Shown: positions 8,060-15,996 of the stretch, in pieces | Layout of the letters: every line of letters starts with the position of its first letter | Position numbering within the stretch: position 1 is the stretch's first letter | Assembly (NCBI GenBank): GCA_017456765.1 | Contig: JAFTIR010000030.1 | Coordinates: forward strand, 1-46,906 | DNA length: 46,906 nt | Reading direction: 5' to 3' | Origin: Clostridia bacterium | GTDB taxonomy: Bacteria > Bacillota > Clostridia > Oscillospirales > CAG-382 | Notes under the pieces: model-generated | Databases searched by the model: none | Told to the model about the DNA's origin: nothing | Seen by the model: the letters and a program-made list of their open reading frames with translations, nothing else | Program-made: the position numbers and the translations under genes

Positions 8060-11000
8060 TTATTCTTTTTCAATCATTCTGTTTATACAGATAGGTCCTA
8101 AGAGCCCCGATACAAGGTTTTCTCCCTCTCTCTGGATATTGTCATAATTCCAATATCTGTTCCAGCCGAGAGCCTGTCCTTCATCAACGAGCATGAACTG
8201 TCTTTCGACGGCGGCGGAATTAGAAACTATAAGTACAATTTCGTTTTCGCCGTTCTTTATCATGTCTGATATGTCGAGTTCATAAGGTTCCCACACCCTG
8301 TCTCCTGCAAGCACTCCGTTAACCCATACTTCTGCATGGAAAGCCACTTTTCCAAGTCTGAGTATATAACGGCCGCTCGGCTTAGACAGCTTAACAGTAT
8401 TCTTGTATCTTGCAAAACCGGAATACCATTTAAGTCCGTGAAGTCTCCAGTCACACAAAGTAAATTCAAAAGGAATTACCTGCACTTTTACATTTTCAAG
8501 AAGTCCGTCGTCTTCACTGTTTACCGTAATTGCAATTTGAAGCTGATGCGAAAGTCCGTCGGGACGGATTTTGCAAATGCCGTTTTCAAAAGTTCTCTCC
8601 ATGCCGTCAACGGAAATTCTCACATCACTTCCCGAAACTTCGGGATACCTGATTTTTTCAGTTCCTGCGGGAAGTGTTATGGAATAGCAGACTCTCTGAG
8701 GATAATTCACCTTTTCGCCAAACAGAGCAAGGTCTCCCCACGGCAAAAGCGGAGGACGTCCTCTTTCCCATGCCTTTAACCACAAATCACTCTCACCGCA
8801 AACCATATTACGGTCAACAGAACGGGCTGTGTGAGCATCCGTTTCAAAGTCGGCTTTGTTCCAACCGTCAACCTCTTTATCATGTACATCCCACGTGTTA
8901 TCCGTGCAAAGAGCAATTCTCTTTCCGTCAACAACAAATTCTCCCTGCAAGAGCAAGGAAATCATCTCTTCCTCAGGAATACTGTCCACCGAGAGTATGT
9001 TGAAATGGTCCATAGGGGTATCGTTTTCAACCTTTACGGCTATAAGGTTCTTTCCCTTTGCGAGATATTCACATATGTCAACAATCGACGAAACACGACC
9101 TTCCAAAGAAGATGCCACCTCTACGCCATTGACCCAAAGAGCCCATTTATTGACTGCGGCAATACAAATCTTTGCCGCAGACGGCTTGTTGTCCAAAGTA
9201 AATTCCTTTCGGAAACAAAGCATAGTTTTTTGGGCGTTATCTATCCAGTCAGGCCTCCTTGTTATCCAAGCTGCCTCCCAGAGGCTAAGACTACGTCCGC
9301 AACGTCCCTTCTGATTTGCTGTATTCTTTATGCGTATTTCTTTTCCGTCAGGATGAAGAAATGACGAAAATGTCGCAAGAGGAATTTCAAGAACACTGCT
9401 CTTTTCTTCCAACTGCTCCTTTCCCGAAAGGTCAGCTCTTACGGGCATAAATTCCCACACGCCGGGAATGGCAATCTCCTGAACAAGTGTTCTTTCTGAC
9501 GGCTTCTTTGACGCCGCTTCTTTATCCACCACAAGCCAGCAGCCTTCATCCGCTTCAAGACAAAGCTCAACCTCTGTTCCGTCCGTCACAACACGGTGTT
9601 TCACATCGCAAGATTCTCCATTCTCGGGACTCAGCTTTATAACGCCTCCCTGCTCTCTGAGAAGCAGCACAAGGCTTTTTTTCTCGGGCATTCCGTTGGC
9701 AACAAAATAAACGGACTTTTCCTCAATTCTGCGGCAATTTACATAAAGATTTTCCCGTATTCCCCGAAGCACCTTCACATCGGCACCGATAAGTCTTTCG
9801 ATTTCTTCGGGCAAATCTCCAATGCTCATAACTCCCTCGCGCTTTTGTCCGCCGCAGGAATAGTAAATAATATGACCGCCCGCTTTTTCAAATTCGCAAA
9901 GTTTGTTCTGTAAGTCAGCGCTCGGCTCTGCAATTTCAGGGAAAAGCAGAACTTTGAAATTCTGAACACCCACACCGATCTTGCCGTCCGACACCTTGCC
10001 CCGAAGAAGGCTCGGTTCGTCAATTATATCAACATCCATCTGATTTTCTATCAGGACATCCATTACAGTGTTCCATGCCGAGTCAAGACTCAGCGCCTCA
10101 CCGGTAACCGAGCCTGACACTGTAGCCTTCTGCATTTCCTCTATGGGATAATACAATCCGATGTTGACCACGGGAGTTCCCTTGGAGTTCATGTAGCATA
10201 CCCTTGTCATGTAATCTGCAAAACGCTTAAAGTATCTCCAGTAGGGGTTCTGGAAAAAGAAGCTGGTTGGCCAGTCCGCCTGAGTACCCTGACTGTCACA
10301 TTCCGAATAAAAGCCATGGAGGGTTATCATGTTTATGCCCATAGCGCCAAGAGTATTGACACCGCGCTTGAATTCCTGCAAAGAGCAACCCCAACCTGCA
10401 CCGCCGAAGGCTTCCGACATCATACGTTCTCTGCCGTAGGCACGGGCAGTGGAAACGGCAAACTTCGGCTCTCTGTATGTTATTTTTCTCGGGAAGCGGT
10501 AGCGGTAGTCATGACAGTCTGCGCCGGGAATATCCGTGTGACGCATATTGTTGAAAAACTGTCCCTGACGTCCCGGGTGTGCAATGAAAAATTCTTCTAT
10601 GTGTCCCGTCAGGGCAAGATTGTTTTGCTTGCACCAGCTACCTATCTGTTCAAAAAAGCCTTCTTCGTAAAGCTGTGAGGTTACGGTGTAATAATCATTG
10701 CGGACTTTTCTTTCCTCTTCCCCATCCTCTGTAAGTGCATAAAGTTTAGGGATAATATCGTAGTCCATTCGCTTTTTGAATTCATCCGCAAAATCGTCTG
10801 TCCAGGGCATTCTGGTAGTCATAAATATTTCATCAAAGAATATACCGGGAACACGCTTTCCGAAATGCTCGCCAAACCGTTTTTTATATTCCTCGTGGGT
10901 ACAATTTATGAAATCCTTTACCATGTCCTTGTTTAAATAATCAACAAAACGCCAGTCCACATTACGGAAAAATACCTTTATTTCCCCCTGAGCCTGCGAG

Positions 11001-11482
11001 ACATCCTCTGTATACTTCCAAGTATCCCCCTCGCGGCAAAAAGCAGCTATAAATTTCCTGTACTCTATATGCTTTTCAATTTCCTTTGTAGCATCGTCTG
11101 CACAGGAAAAATTCTTGACTTCAAGATACTTTGATACATTACACTCGCCTTTGGCAAGAGTTCGTGATGCTTCCTGCGCACCGTGTCTGAATGTGCTGCC
11201 CGCAGTTCCGCTGGGCCATGCATATTCGTCATAAAGCCAAGGATAAAAGCCGACCTTTTCTCCCTCATCTATGCAGACAGAAACAGCCTTCCACCAATCT
11301 TCTCCGAGATACGGAGTTTTAAGGTAGGCTCTTGCGTGCATAAAGCCGTTATACACGCCCTGCTCTACCATCATATTTATCTGCTCACGCAGTCTTTTCT
11401 CTTCGAGGTCGCCATACCAGAACCAAAATGCCGCAGGACTATATTCCTTTGACGGTGTTTTTATCTCTTGCAAAAAACTCAT
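8060..11482 (-). CDS. GH106-type alpha-L-rhamnosidase
   Basis: A 1140-residue protein without signal peptide, the usual GH106 length. The N-terminal half has the family's 'SPAAFWFWYGDL', 'YDEYAWPSG', 'GIFFDEIFM', 'GHIEEFF', and 'SEAFGGAGWGCSLQEFK' segments, with the acidic residues expected around the active site. The C-terminal third holds galactose-binding-like beta-sandwiches ('AEVWVNGVLAGDRVWEPYELDIS'-type, about 1060-1110). GH106 enzymes release terminal L-rhamnose from pectin side chains or flavonoids. GAAGGAGGG precedes the ATG at 11482. It follows L-rhamnose mutarotase, which strongly supports the substrate. As it appears cytoplasmic, it should act on imported oligosaccharides. Confidence 0.88.
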   Translation of the reverse strand: MSFLQEIKTPSKEYSPAAFWFWYGDLEEKRLREQINMMVEQGVYNGFMHARAYLKTPYLGEDWWKAVSVCIDEGEKVGFYPWLYDEYAWPSGTAGSTFRHGAQEASRTLAKGECNVSKYLEVKNFSCADDATKEIEKHIEYRKFIAAFCREGDTWKYTEDVSQAQGEIKVFFRNVDWRFVDYLNKDMVKDFINCTHEEYKKRFGEHFGKRVPGIFFDEIFMTTRMPWTDDFADEFKKRMDYDIIPKLYALTEDGEEERKVRNDYYTVTSQLYEEGFFEQIGSWCKQNNLALTGHIEEFFIAHPGRQGQFFNNMRHTDIPGADCHDYRYRFPRKITYREPKFAVSTARAYGRERMMSEAFGGAGWGCSLQEFKRGVNTLGAMGINMITLHGFYSECDSQGTQADWPTSFFFQNPYWRYFKRFADYMTRVCYMNSKGTPVVNIGLYYPIEEMQKATVSGSVTGEALSLDSAWNTVMDVLIENQMDVDIIDEPSLLRGKVSDGKIGVGVQNFKVLLFPEIAEPSADLQNKLCEFEKAGGHIIYYSCGGQKREGVMSIGDLPEEIERLIGADVKVLRGIRENLYVNCRRIEEKSVYFVANGMPEKKSLVLLLREQGGVIKLSPENGESCDVKHRVVTDGTEVELCLEADEGCWLVVDKEAASKKPSERTLVQEIAIPGVWEFMPVRADLSGKEQLEEKSSVLEIPLATFSSFLHPDGKEIRIKNTANQKGRCGRSLSLWEAAWITRRPDWIDNAQKTMLCFRKEFTLDNKPSAAKICIAAVNKWALWVNGVEVASSLEGRVSSIVDICEYLAKGKNLIAVKVENDTPMDHFNILSVDSIPEEEMISLLLQGEFVVDGKRIALCTDNTWDVHDKEVDGWNKADFETDAHTARSVDRNMVCGESDLWLKAWERGRPPLLPWGDLALFGEKVNYPQRVCYSITLPAGTEKIRYPEVSGSDVRISVDGMERTFENGICKIRPDGLSHQLQIAITVNSEDDGLLENVKVQVIPFEFTLCDWRLHGLKWYSGFARYKNTVKLSKPSGRYILRLGKVAFHAEVWVNGVLAGDRVWEPYELDISDMIKNGENEIVLIVSNSAAVERQFMLVDEGQALGWNRYWNYDNIQREGENLVSGLLGPICINRMIEKE

Positions 11483-11516
11483 AGTACCCTCCTTCTTTTT
11501 TATGGCACAATACACA

Positions 11517-11831
11517 TTACGGACTGAAAAATATTTCTTTCATGGGCTTATATGCCTTTCCGTTTTCATCCCGTACAAAACATGGTTTTGTAAAAACATG
11601 CCATTTTTTCATGATAGGATTGTTATTCATCTTCTCGGTATCGGCATCATAGTCATCGCCTGTGTATTCATAATATGTATATACTTCGTTGCCACGGATG
11701 CTTATAGAATAATTGTGGAAATTGCTTTCGGCAATTACTTTGTAAATTTCCGGCCATGCATTTTCATGAAGCCTTACATACTCGTCTACCATATCTTCTT
11801 TAATAAGTGCGTAAAGAATGAATTTTTTCAC
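11517..11831 (-). CDS. rhaM: L-rhamnose mutarotase
   Basis: A 104-residue protein of the RhaM (YiiL/RhaU) family, which interconverts alpha and beta anomers of L-rhamnose. His22 in 'RLHENAWPE' matches the catalytic His22 of the E. coli enzyme, followed by the conserved 'YSISIRGNEVYTYYEY' strand pair and 'MKKWHVF'. The start is GTG at 11831 with a modest AGGGG upstream. It is the first gene of the two-gene operon with the GH106 rhamnosidase, 34 bases apart, under a promoter carrying the 42-nt box. Isomerase, kinase and aldolase genes for rhamnose are not in this window. Confidence 0.93.
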   Translation of the reverse strand: MKKFILYALIKEDMVDEYVRLHENAWPEIYKVIAESNFHNYSISIRGNEVYTYYEYTGDDYDADTEKMNNNPIMKKWHVFTKPCFVRDENGKAYKPMKEIFFSP

Positions 11832-11867
11832 GGCAACCCCTATCTTTCATTACTGTTTTTCATTTTA

Positions 11868-11896
11868 ATTATACAATCATTATAACATGTTGTAAA
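11868..11896 (-). promoter_or_regulatory. Promoter of the rhaM-GH106 operon
   Basis: On the minus strand TTTACA (11891-11896), 17 bases, TATAAT (11868-11873). The -35 overlaps the edge of the 42-nt box at 11890-11931, in the same geometry as the promoter at 7073-7101. Confidence 0.75.
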
Positions 11897-11931
11897 TTAA
11901 CAAAAAAAGCCTGTTTTTGTATCAAATTAGC
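11890..11931. promoter_or_regulatory. 42-nt operator-like box, copy 2
   Basis: Gap-free partner of 7095-7136 (34/42 identical; the 6-base centre is the main variable part). It contains ACAAAAA and TTTTTGT facing each other on the minus strand. It lies directly upstream of the rhaM -35, as an AraC activator site would. Confidence 0.75.
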
Positions 11932-11950
11932 ATAGCCGGCAAATGACAAA

Positions 11951-11981
11951 TTCCCCGATGCCTTCGTTTGGCACCGGGGAA
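11951..11981 (-). terminator. Terminator downstream of tex
   Basis: Stem 11951-11962 with 11970-11981 (one mismatch), loop TTCGTTT, followed on the minus strand by TTTGTCATTTG. Its architecture (12-bp arms starting TTCCCCG, 7-base loop) matches the hairpin at 1156-1186, and each lies about 90-130 bases beyond a copy of the 3'-end hairpin repeat. Confidence 0.7.
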
Positions 11982-12036
11982 CATTTCACTCATGCAATGA
12001 GCCTTTCATTAAATTTCGGAAAAGAGTGTTGTGTTG

Positions 12037-12098
12037 CTCTTTTCTCTTTGCTTACTCTCTCTTTGCTTACGTTCTCTTTTCAGCAAAGAGAAAGCAAG
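12037..12098 (-). repeat. 3'-end hairpin repeat, copy 2 (after tex)
   Basis: Right arm AAAGAGAAAGCAAG (12085-12098) ends directly beside the tex stop; left arm CTTACGTTCTCTTT (12066-12079) pairs with two mismatches; loop TCAGC as in the other copies. The tail on the minus strand contains a duplicated GTAAGCAAAGAG, which makes this copy longer. Confidence 0.7.
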
Positions 12099-14237
12099 TT
12101 AAAACTTCATTGTAAGGGATATTCTCTTCTTTGCCGCGTCAACCTCAAGTACCTTTACCTTGACAATATCTCCGACAGAGAGAACTTCGCTTGGGTGTTT
12201 GATGAACTTAGAGCAAATCTGGGAAATGTGCACAAGTCCGTCCTGGTGTACACCTATGTCAACAAACGCACCAAAGTCAATTACATTTCTGACAGTACCC
12301 ATAATTTCCATTCCGGGTGTAAGGTCACTTATTTCCATAGCCGCACTTCTCATAATTGGCGAGGGCAGGTCATCTCTTATGTCTCTTCCGGGCTTTGAAA
12401 GCTCTTTTGCAATATCCGTTATTGTAGGCACACCCACACCGCACTGTTCTGCCGCCTTTGACTTTCCATATTCCTCAAGACGCTTTTCAATATCGTCAAA
12501 AGCCTTTGAGTTCTTCTCGAAACCGAGAATTTCTATGAGCTTCTTTGCCGCATCATAGCTTTCGGGATGGACACCCGTGTTGTCAAAAACATTTTTGCTT
12601 TCGGGTATGCGTAAAAAGCCTGCACACTGTTCAAATGCCTTTTTGCCGAGCTTTGGAACTTTGAGAAGCTGTTTTCTGTCGGTATAGGAGCCGTTTTCCT
12701 CTCTGTATGTTACAACATTCTGTGCGGTTGCACTGTTTAAGCCCGCAGCATAGGAAAGAAGCGAGGGCGATGCTGTGTTGAGATCAATACCTACGGCATT
12801 TACGCAGTCCTCAACAACGCCTGAAAGCGTTTCGCCGAGCTTTTTCTGGGGCATATCGTGCTGATACTGACCGACGCCTATGGATTTCGGATCAATCTTT
12901 ACAAGCTCTGCCATGGGGTCCTGAAGTCGTCTTGCGATAGAAACGGCACTTCTTAAAGATACGTCAAATTCAGGAAATTCTTTAGCACCAAGCTCGGATG
13001 CCGAATAAACAGATGCGCCCGCCTCGTTTACGACAATATATTTTACATTGCCTCCCACTTCAGCCAAAAGCTCTGCCACGAAATTTTCAGATTCACGGGA
13101 AGCCGTTCCGTTGCCAATTGAAATGTTTTCAATGCTATACTTTGAAATGAGATTCTTAAGTATCTTCTTTGATTCCTCGATTTTGTTGTGGGGAGGTGTC
13201 GGGTATATAACTCCCGTATCAAGCACCTTGCCGTTTTCATCAACTACCGCAAGTTTACACCCCGTTCTGTAGGCAGGGTCAAAGCCGAGAGTAACCTTAC
13301 CCTTGACCGGCGGCTGCATAATAAGGGGTTTAAGATTAAGAGCAAAATTCTTGATTGCCCCGTCTGTGGCCAAATCAAAAAGGTCGTTTCTTATTTCTCT
13401 TTCAACAGACGGGAAAATAAGTCTGTCATAAGCGTCCTCTGCAGTCAAAGCAAGGAGAGAAAAAGCCTTTGATTTTCCCGTAATAATACGTGAGCATATA
13501 ATCTGGAGTGCGTTTTCCTTGTTGTACTCAATTCCAACCTTTAAGAATTCTTCGTTTTCGCCTCTGTTCATGGCAAGAATCTGATGTCCCTGCACCTTTT
13601 TGACCGAAAACGCCGCTTCGTAATAGTTTCTGTAAACGGAATCCTCTTCCTTTGCCGCTCTTGATATAATGCTTCCGAATTCATTTATCGCCGCTTTCAG
13701 AAGCTTTCTTATTTCGGCGTCATCAGAGATGATTTCGGCAATGATGTCGCAGGCTCCACTGAGTGCATCCTCTGCACTTTCAACACCGAGCTCTGCATTT
13801 ATATACTCTGCCGCAAGCTCCAGCGGCTCCGGCATATCGGGACTCTGTGCAAGGAGAATCTCAGCAAGCGGCTCAAGTCCCTTTTCCTTTGCGATTGTAG
13901 CTCTTGTTCTTCTCTTTTGCTTGTATGGTCTGTATAAATCCTCAACCTCGGAAAGTGTTTTTGCATTGTCAATGGCAAGCGCAAGTTCTTGTGTTAGTTT
14001 TCCCTGATTTTCAATGGAGCTTTTAACCTCCTCCATACGCTCCGAAAGGTTCTTTAAGTAATTCAGTCTTTCTTCGAGAGCACGAAGTGTTGTGTCGTCC
14101 ATCGTGCCGTGCATTTCTTTACGGTATCTTGCAATAAAGGGAATTGTGTTGCCGTCTGCAAGAAGGTCAATTACATTCTGTATGTGATGCTCGCTTTTGC
14201 CAAGCTCCTGTGATAGAATTTTAGCGAAATTTTCCAT
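12099..14237 (-). CDS. tex: Tex-family RNA-binding transcription accessory protein
   Basis: A 712-residue protein with the full Tex order: helical N-terminal region (about 1-310), YqgF/RNase H-like domain (about 320-450, 'LGFDPAYRTGCKLAVVD'), helix-hairpin-helix domain ('DLNTASPSLLSYAAGL', about 490-560), and a C-terminal S1 domain ('GTVRNVIDFGAFVDIG', about 640-712). It binds nucleic acids and affects transcription; it is nearly universal in bacteria. AAAGGA precedes the ATG. It starts 26 bases after the YcxB-like gene and probably shares its promoter. Its 3' end carries a hairpin repeat. Confidence 0.97.
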   Translation of the reverse strand: MENFAKILSQELGKSEHHIQNVIDLLADGNTIPFIARYRKEMHGTMDDTTLRALEERLNYLKNLSERMEEVKSSIENQGKLTQELALAIDNAKTLSEVEDLYRPYKQKRRTRATIAKEKGLEPLAEILLAQSPDMPEPLELAAEYINAELGVESAEDALSGACDIIAEIISDDAEIRKLLKAAINEFGSIISRAAKEEDSVYRNYYEAAFSVKKVQGHQILAMNRGENEEFLKVGIEYNKENALQIICSRIITGKSKAFSLLALTAEDAYDRLIFPSVEREIRNDLFDLATDGAIKNFALNLKPLIMQPPVKGKVTLGFDPAYRTGCKLAVVDENGKVLDTGVIYPTPPHNKIEESKKILKNLISKYSIENISIGNGTASRESENFVAELLAEVGGNVKYIVVNEAGASVYSASELGAKEFPEFDVSLRSAVSIARRLQDPMAELVKIDPKSIGVGQYQHDMPQKKLGETLSGVVEDCVNAVGIDLNTASPSLLSYAAGLNSATAQNVVTYREENGSYTDRKQLLKVPKLGKKAFEQCAGFLRIPESKNVFDNTGVHPESYDAAKKLIEILGFEKNSKAFDDIEKRLEEYGKSKAAEQCGVGVPTITDIAKELSKPGRDIRDDLPSPIMRSAAMEISDLTPGMEIMGTVRNVIDFGAFVDIGVHQDGLVHISQICSKFIKHPSEVLSVGDIVKVKVLEVDAAKKRISLTMKF

Positions 14238-14262
14238 TTGTTTTTTCCTTTCGGGGTGCTTT

Positions 14263-14787
14263 TTATTTTATATTTACAATCGTTTTGCCCGTCATTTCGA
14301 GCAGGAACTTTCTGAATTCATCAATAGTTCCTCCCAAAAGACTTCTTTTATCATAAACCTGTGCATGACTTACACCAAAAACAAAGACAAAATAATCCTC
14401 CATTTCGGCAATCATATGTATTCTGTCATATTTCCATTCGGTATTCCCAACCTCGGTTTCGGAATAGAATCCGTCTTCTCTGAAAACGACTTTTGATTTT
14501 TCTGTTCCCGGGAGCATACGCTTACGGGCGATATATGCATTAATTGAATCTTCAAACACAAACACCGCAAGAATTGCAAGAACCGCAAGCAAGGTTACAA
14601 CTATGTTGGCACTTAATTCAAAACCGTCTTTTATATCTGAGAGCATAAGCAAAACAGCCATGCCAATTACTATTCCGCCAAAAACACGACTTCTTTTTGT
14701 CCTTTTTTTACGGGCTGTTTTTCTTACTCCCTTTACCATTGCAGTCAGAGCCTTTTGATTGTATATTGTCTCAAAAACAAATTCCAT
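14263..14787 (-). CDS. YcxB-like membrane protein
   Basis: A 174-residue protein with a basic N-terminal stretch ('RKTARKKRTKRSR'), two transmembrane helices (about 36-52 and 60-78), and a C-terminal cytoplasmic part whose 'FREDGFYSETEVGNTEWKYDRI' and 'YDKRSLLGG' segments fit the YcxB-like C-terminal domain. The function of that family is unknown. It is upstream of tex in the same direction and has its own consensus-like promoter. Confidence 0.7.
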   Translation of the reverse strand: MEFVFETIYNQKALTAMVKGVRKTARKKRTKRSRVFGGIVIGMAVLLMLSDIKDGFELSANIVVTLLAVLAILAVFVFEDSINAYIARKRMLPGTEKSKVVFREDGFYSETEVGNTEWKYDRIHMIAEMEDYFVFVFGVSHAQVYDKRSLLGGTIDEFRKFLLEMTGKTIVNIK

Positions 14788-14824
14788 TTACTTCATCCCT
14801 TTCAAAACGATTTTTACTTGTTAT

Positions 14825-14853
14825 ATTATACCACATTAACCCTCATCCGTCAA
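14825..14853 (-). promoter_or_regulatory. Promoter of the YcxB-like gene and tex
   Basis: On the minus strand TTGACG (14848-14853), 17 bases, TATAAT (14825-14830). Confidence 0.75.
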
Positions 14854-14863
14854 CTTTGTGCAA

Positions 14864-14896
14864 CAGAAAACGCCCGACAAAATCGGGCGTTTTCTG
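14864..14896 (-). terminator. Terminator downstream of rpiB
   Basis: A 14-bp perfect stem (14864-14877 with 14883-14896), loop of 5, with a TTTT run in the descending arm. It lies 4 bases beyond the rpiB stop. Confidence 0.8.
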
Positions 14897-14900
14897 CTAT

Positions 14901-15350
14901 TTAGTTCTTTTCTTCGAGAGCAGTTATCATATCAACGCGTCTCTGATGTCTTCCGCCCTCAAATTCTGTTTCAACAAAGGCATCAACCATCATTTTTGCA
15001 GTTTCAATACCGATAACTCTTGCACCAAGGCAGATAACGTTTGCATCGTTATGCATTCTTGTGAGCTTTGCAGAGTAAACCTCGCTGCACGCAGCCGCTC
15101 TTACACCTCTTACCTTGTTTGCCGCAAGGCTCATGCCGATACCCGTGCCGCAGATAAGAATTCCAAGGCTTCCCTTGTCATCAACTACAGCTCGTCCTAC
15201 CTTTTCGGCGTAAACGGGGTAGTCTACACTTTCGGGTGTATACGGGCCGAGGTCTTCTACGTCATAACCCTTATCGTTGAGATAGCCTATAATATCATTC
15301 TTCATGTGAAGTGCCGCATGGTCACAGCCGATGTATATTTTCTTACTCAT
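14901..15350 (-). CDS. rpiB: Ribose-5-phosphate isomerase B
   Basis: A 149-residue RpiB/LacB-family sugar-phosphate isomerase that interconverts ribose 5-phosphate and ribulose 5-phosphate. 'GCDHAA' near the N-terminus, 'GILICGTGIGMSLAANKVRGVRAA' in short form GTGIGMS around residue 65-75, and 'HNDANVICLG' are the family motifs. The start follows AGAAGT weakly. It lies 60 bases downstream of nifU and upstream of a terminator, so it is probably the last gene of a nifS-nifU-rpiB run. Confidence 0.95.
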   Translation of the reverse strand: MSKKIYIGCDHAALHMKNDIIGYLNDKGYDVEDLGPYTPESVDYPVYAEKVGRAVVDDKGSLGILICGTGIGMSLAANKVRGVRAAACSEVYSAKLTRMHNDANVICLGARVIGIETAKMMVDAFVETEFEGGRHQRRVDMITALEEKN

Positions 15351-15410
15351 AATACTTCTCCAATGTCATTGTTATTTATAATCAGAGTTTGCAGTTTTCC
15401 TGCTACCCGC

Positions 15411-15869
15411 TCAGTCTTCGTCAGCAGGAATATCGTGGTGGTCATGGGCACTGCAGCTTGAGCAGCAGCCTGTACAGATTTTTTCAAGCTCGGTTGTGTC
15501 CTTGCCTGTCTTTTTGTAGTAGTCGAGAATTGCCGCCTTAACAGCTTCTTCTGCAAGAACAGAGCAGTGTACCTTTGCAGGGGGAAGTCCGTCAAGAGCC
15601 TCAACAACAGCCTTGTTGGAAAGCTCGAGAGCTTCATCAACACTCTTGCCCTTGATAAGCTCTGTTGCCATAGAGGATGTAGCAATTGCAGATGCACAGC
15701 CAAATGTTTGGAACTTTACATCAACAATAATCTCATTCTCTATCTTCATATAAATTTTCATTATATCGCCACACTTGGCGTTACCTACCTCACCCACTGC
15801 GTCTGCGTTTTCAATTTCGCCGACATTTCTCGGGTTTGTGAAGTGATCCATTACTTTTTCTGAATACAT
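15411..15869 (-). CDS. nifU: NifU/IscU-type iron-sulfur scaffold
   Basis: A 152-residue Fe-S cluster assembly scaffold. The three conserved cysteines appear in 'NAKCGDIM', 'FGCASAIATSS' and 'VHCSVLAEEA'. A further Cys/His-rich tail ('CTGCCSSC' then 'HDHHD') is typical of clostridial forms. It receives sulfur from the NifS desulfurase encoded just upstream (127 bases away), with a hairpin repeat between them. Confidence 0.96.
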   Translation of the reverse strand: MYSEKVMDHFTNPRNVGEIENADAVGEVGNAKCGDIMKIYMKIENEIIVDVKFQTFGCASAIATSSMATELIKGKSVDEALELSNKAVVEALDGLPPAKVHCSVLAEEAVKAAILDYYKKTGKDTTELEKICTGCCSSCSAHDHHDIPADED

Positions 15870-15950
15870 AACAAGTACCTCATATTTATATTTTCATAAC
15901 ATTCGTCTTCGACACCGAGCCTTTCGGTTTTGCTCGAAATTGCCCGAAAA

Positions 15951-15995
15951 TCTTTTCTTCTTGATTACTTCTTCTTTTCAGCAAAGAAGAAGTAA
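15951..15995 (-). repeat. 3'-end hairpin repeat, copy 3 (after nifS)
   Basis: Perfect 13-bp hairpin TTACTTCTTCTTT (15965-15977) with AAAGAAGAAGTAA (15983-15995), loop TCAGC, one base from the nifS stop. On the minus strand it is followed by CAAGAAGAAAAGAT, matching the tail of copy 1. Confidence 0.8.
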
Positions 15996-15996
15996 G

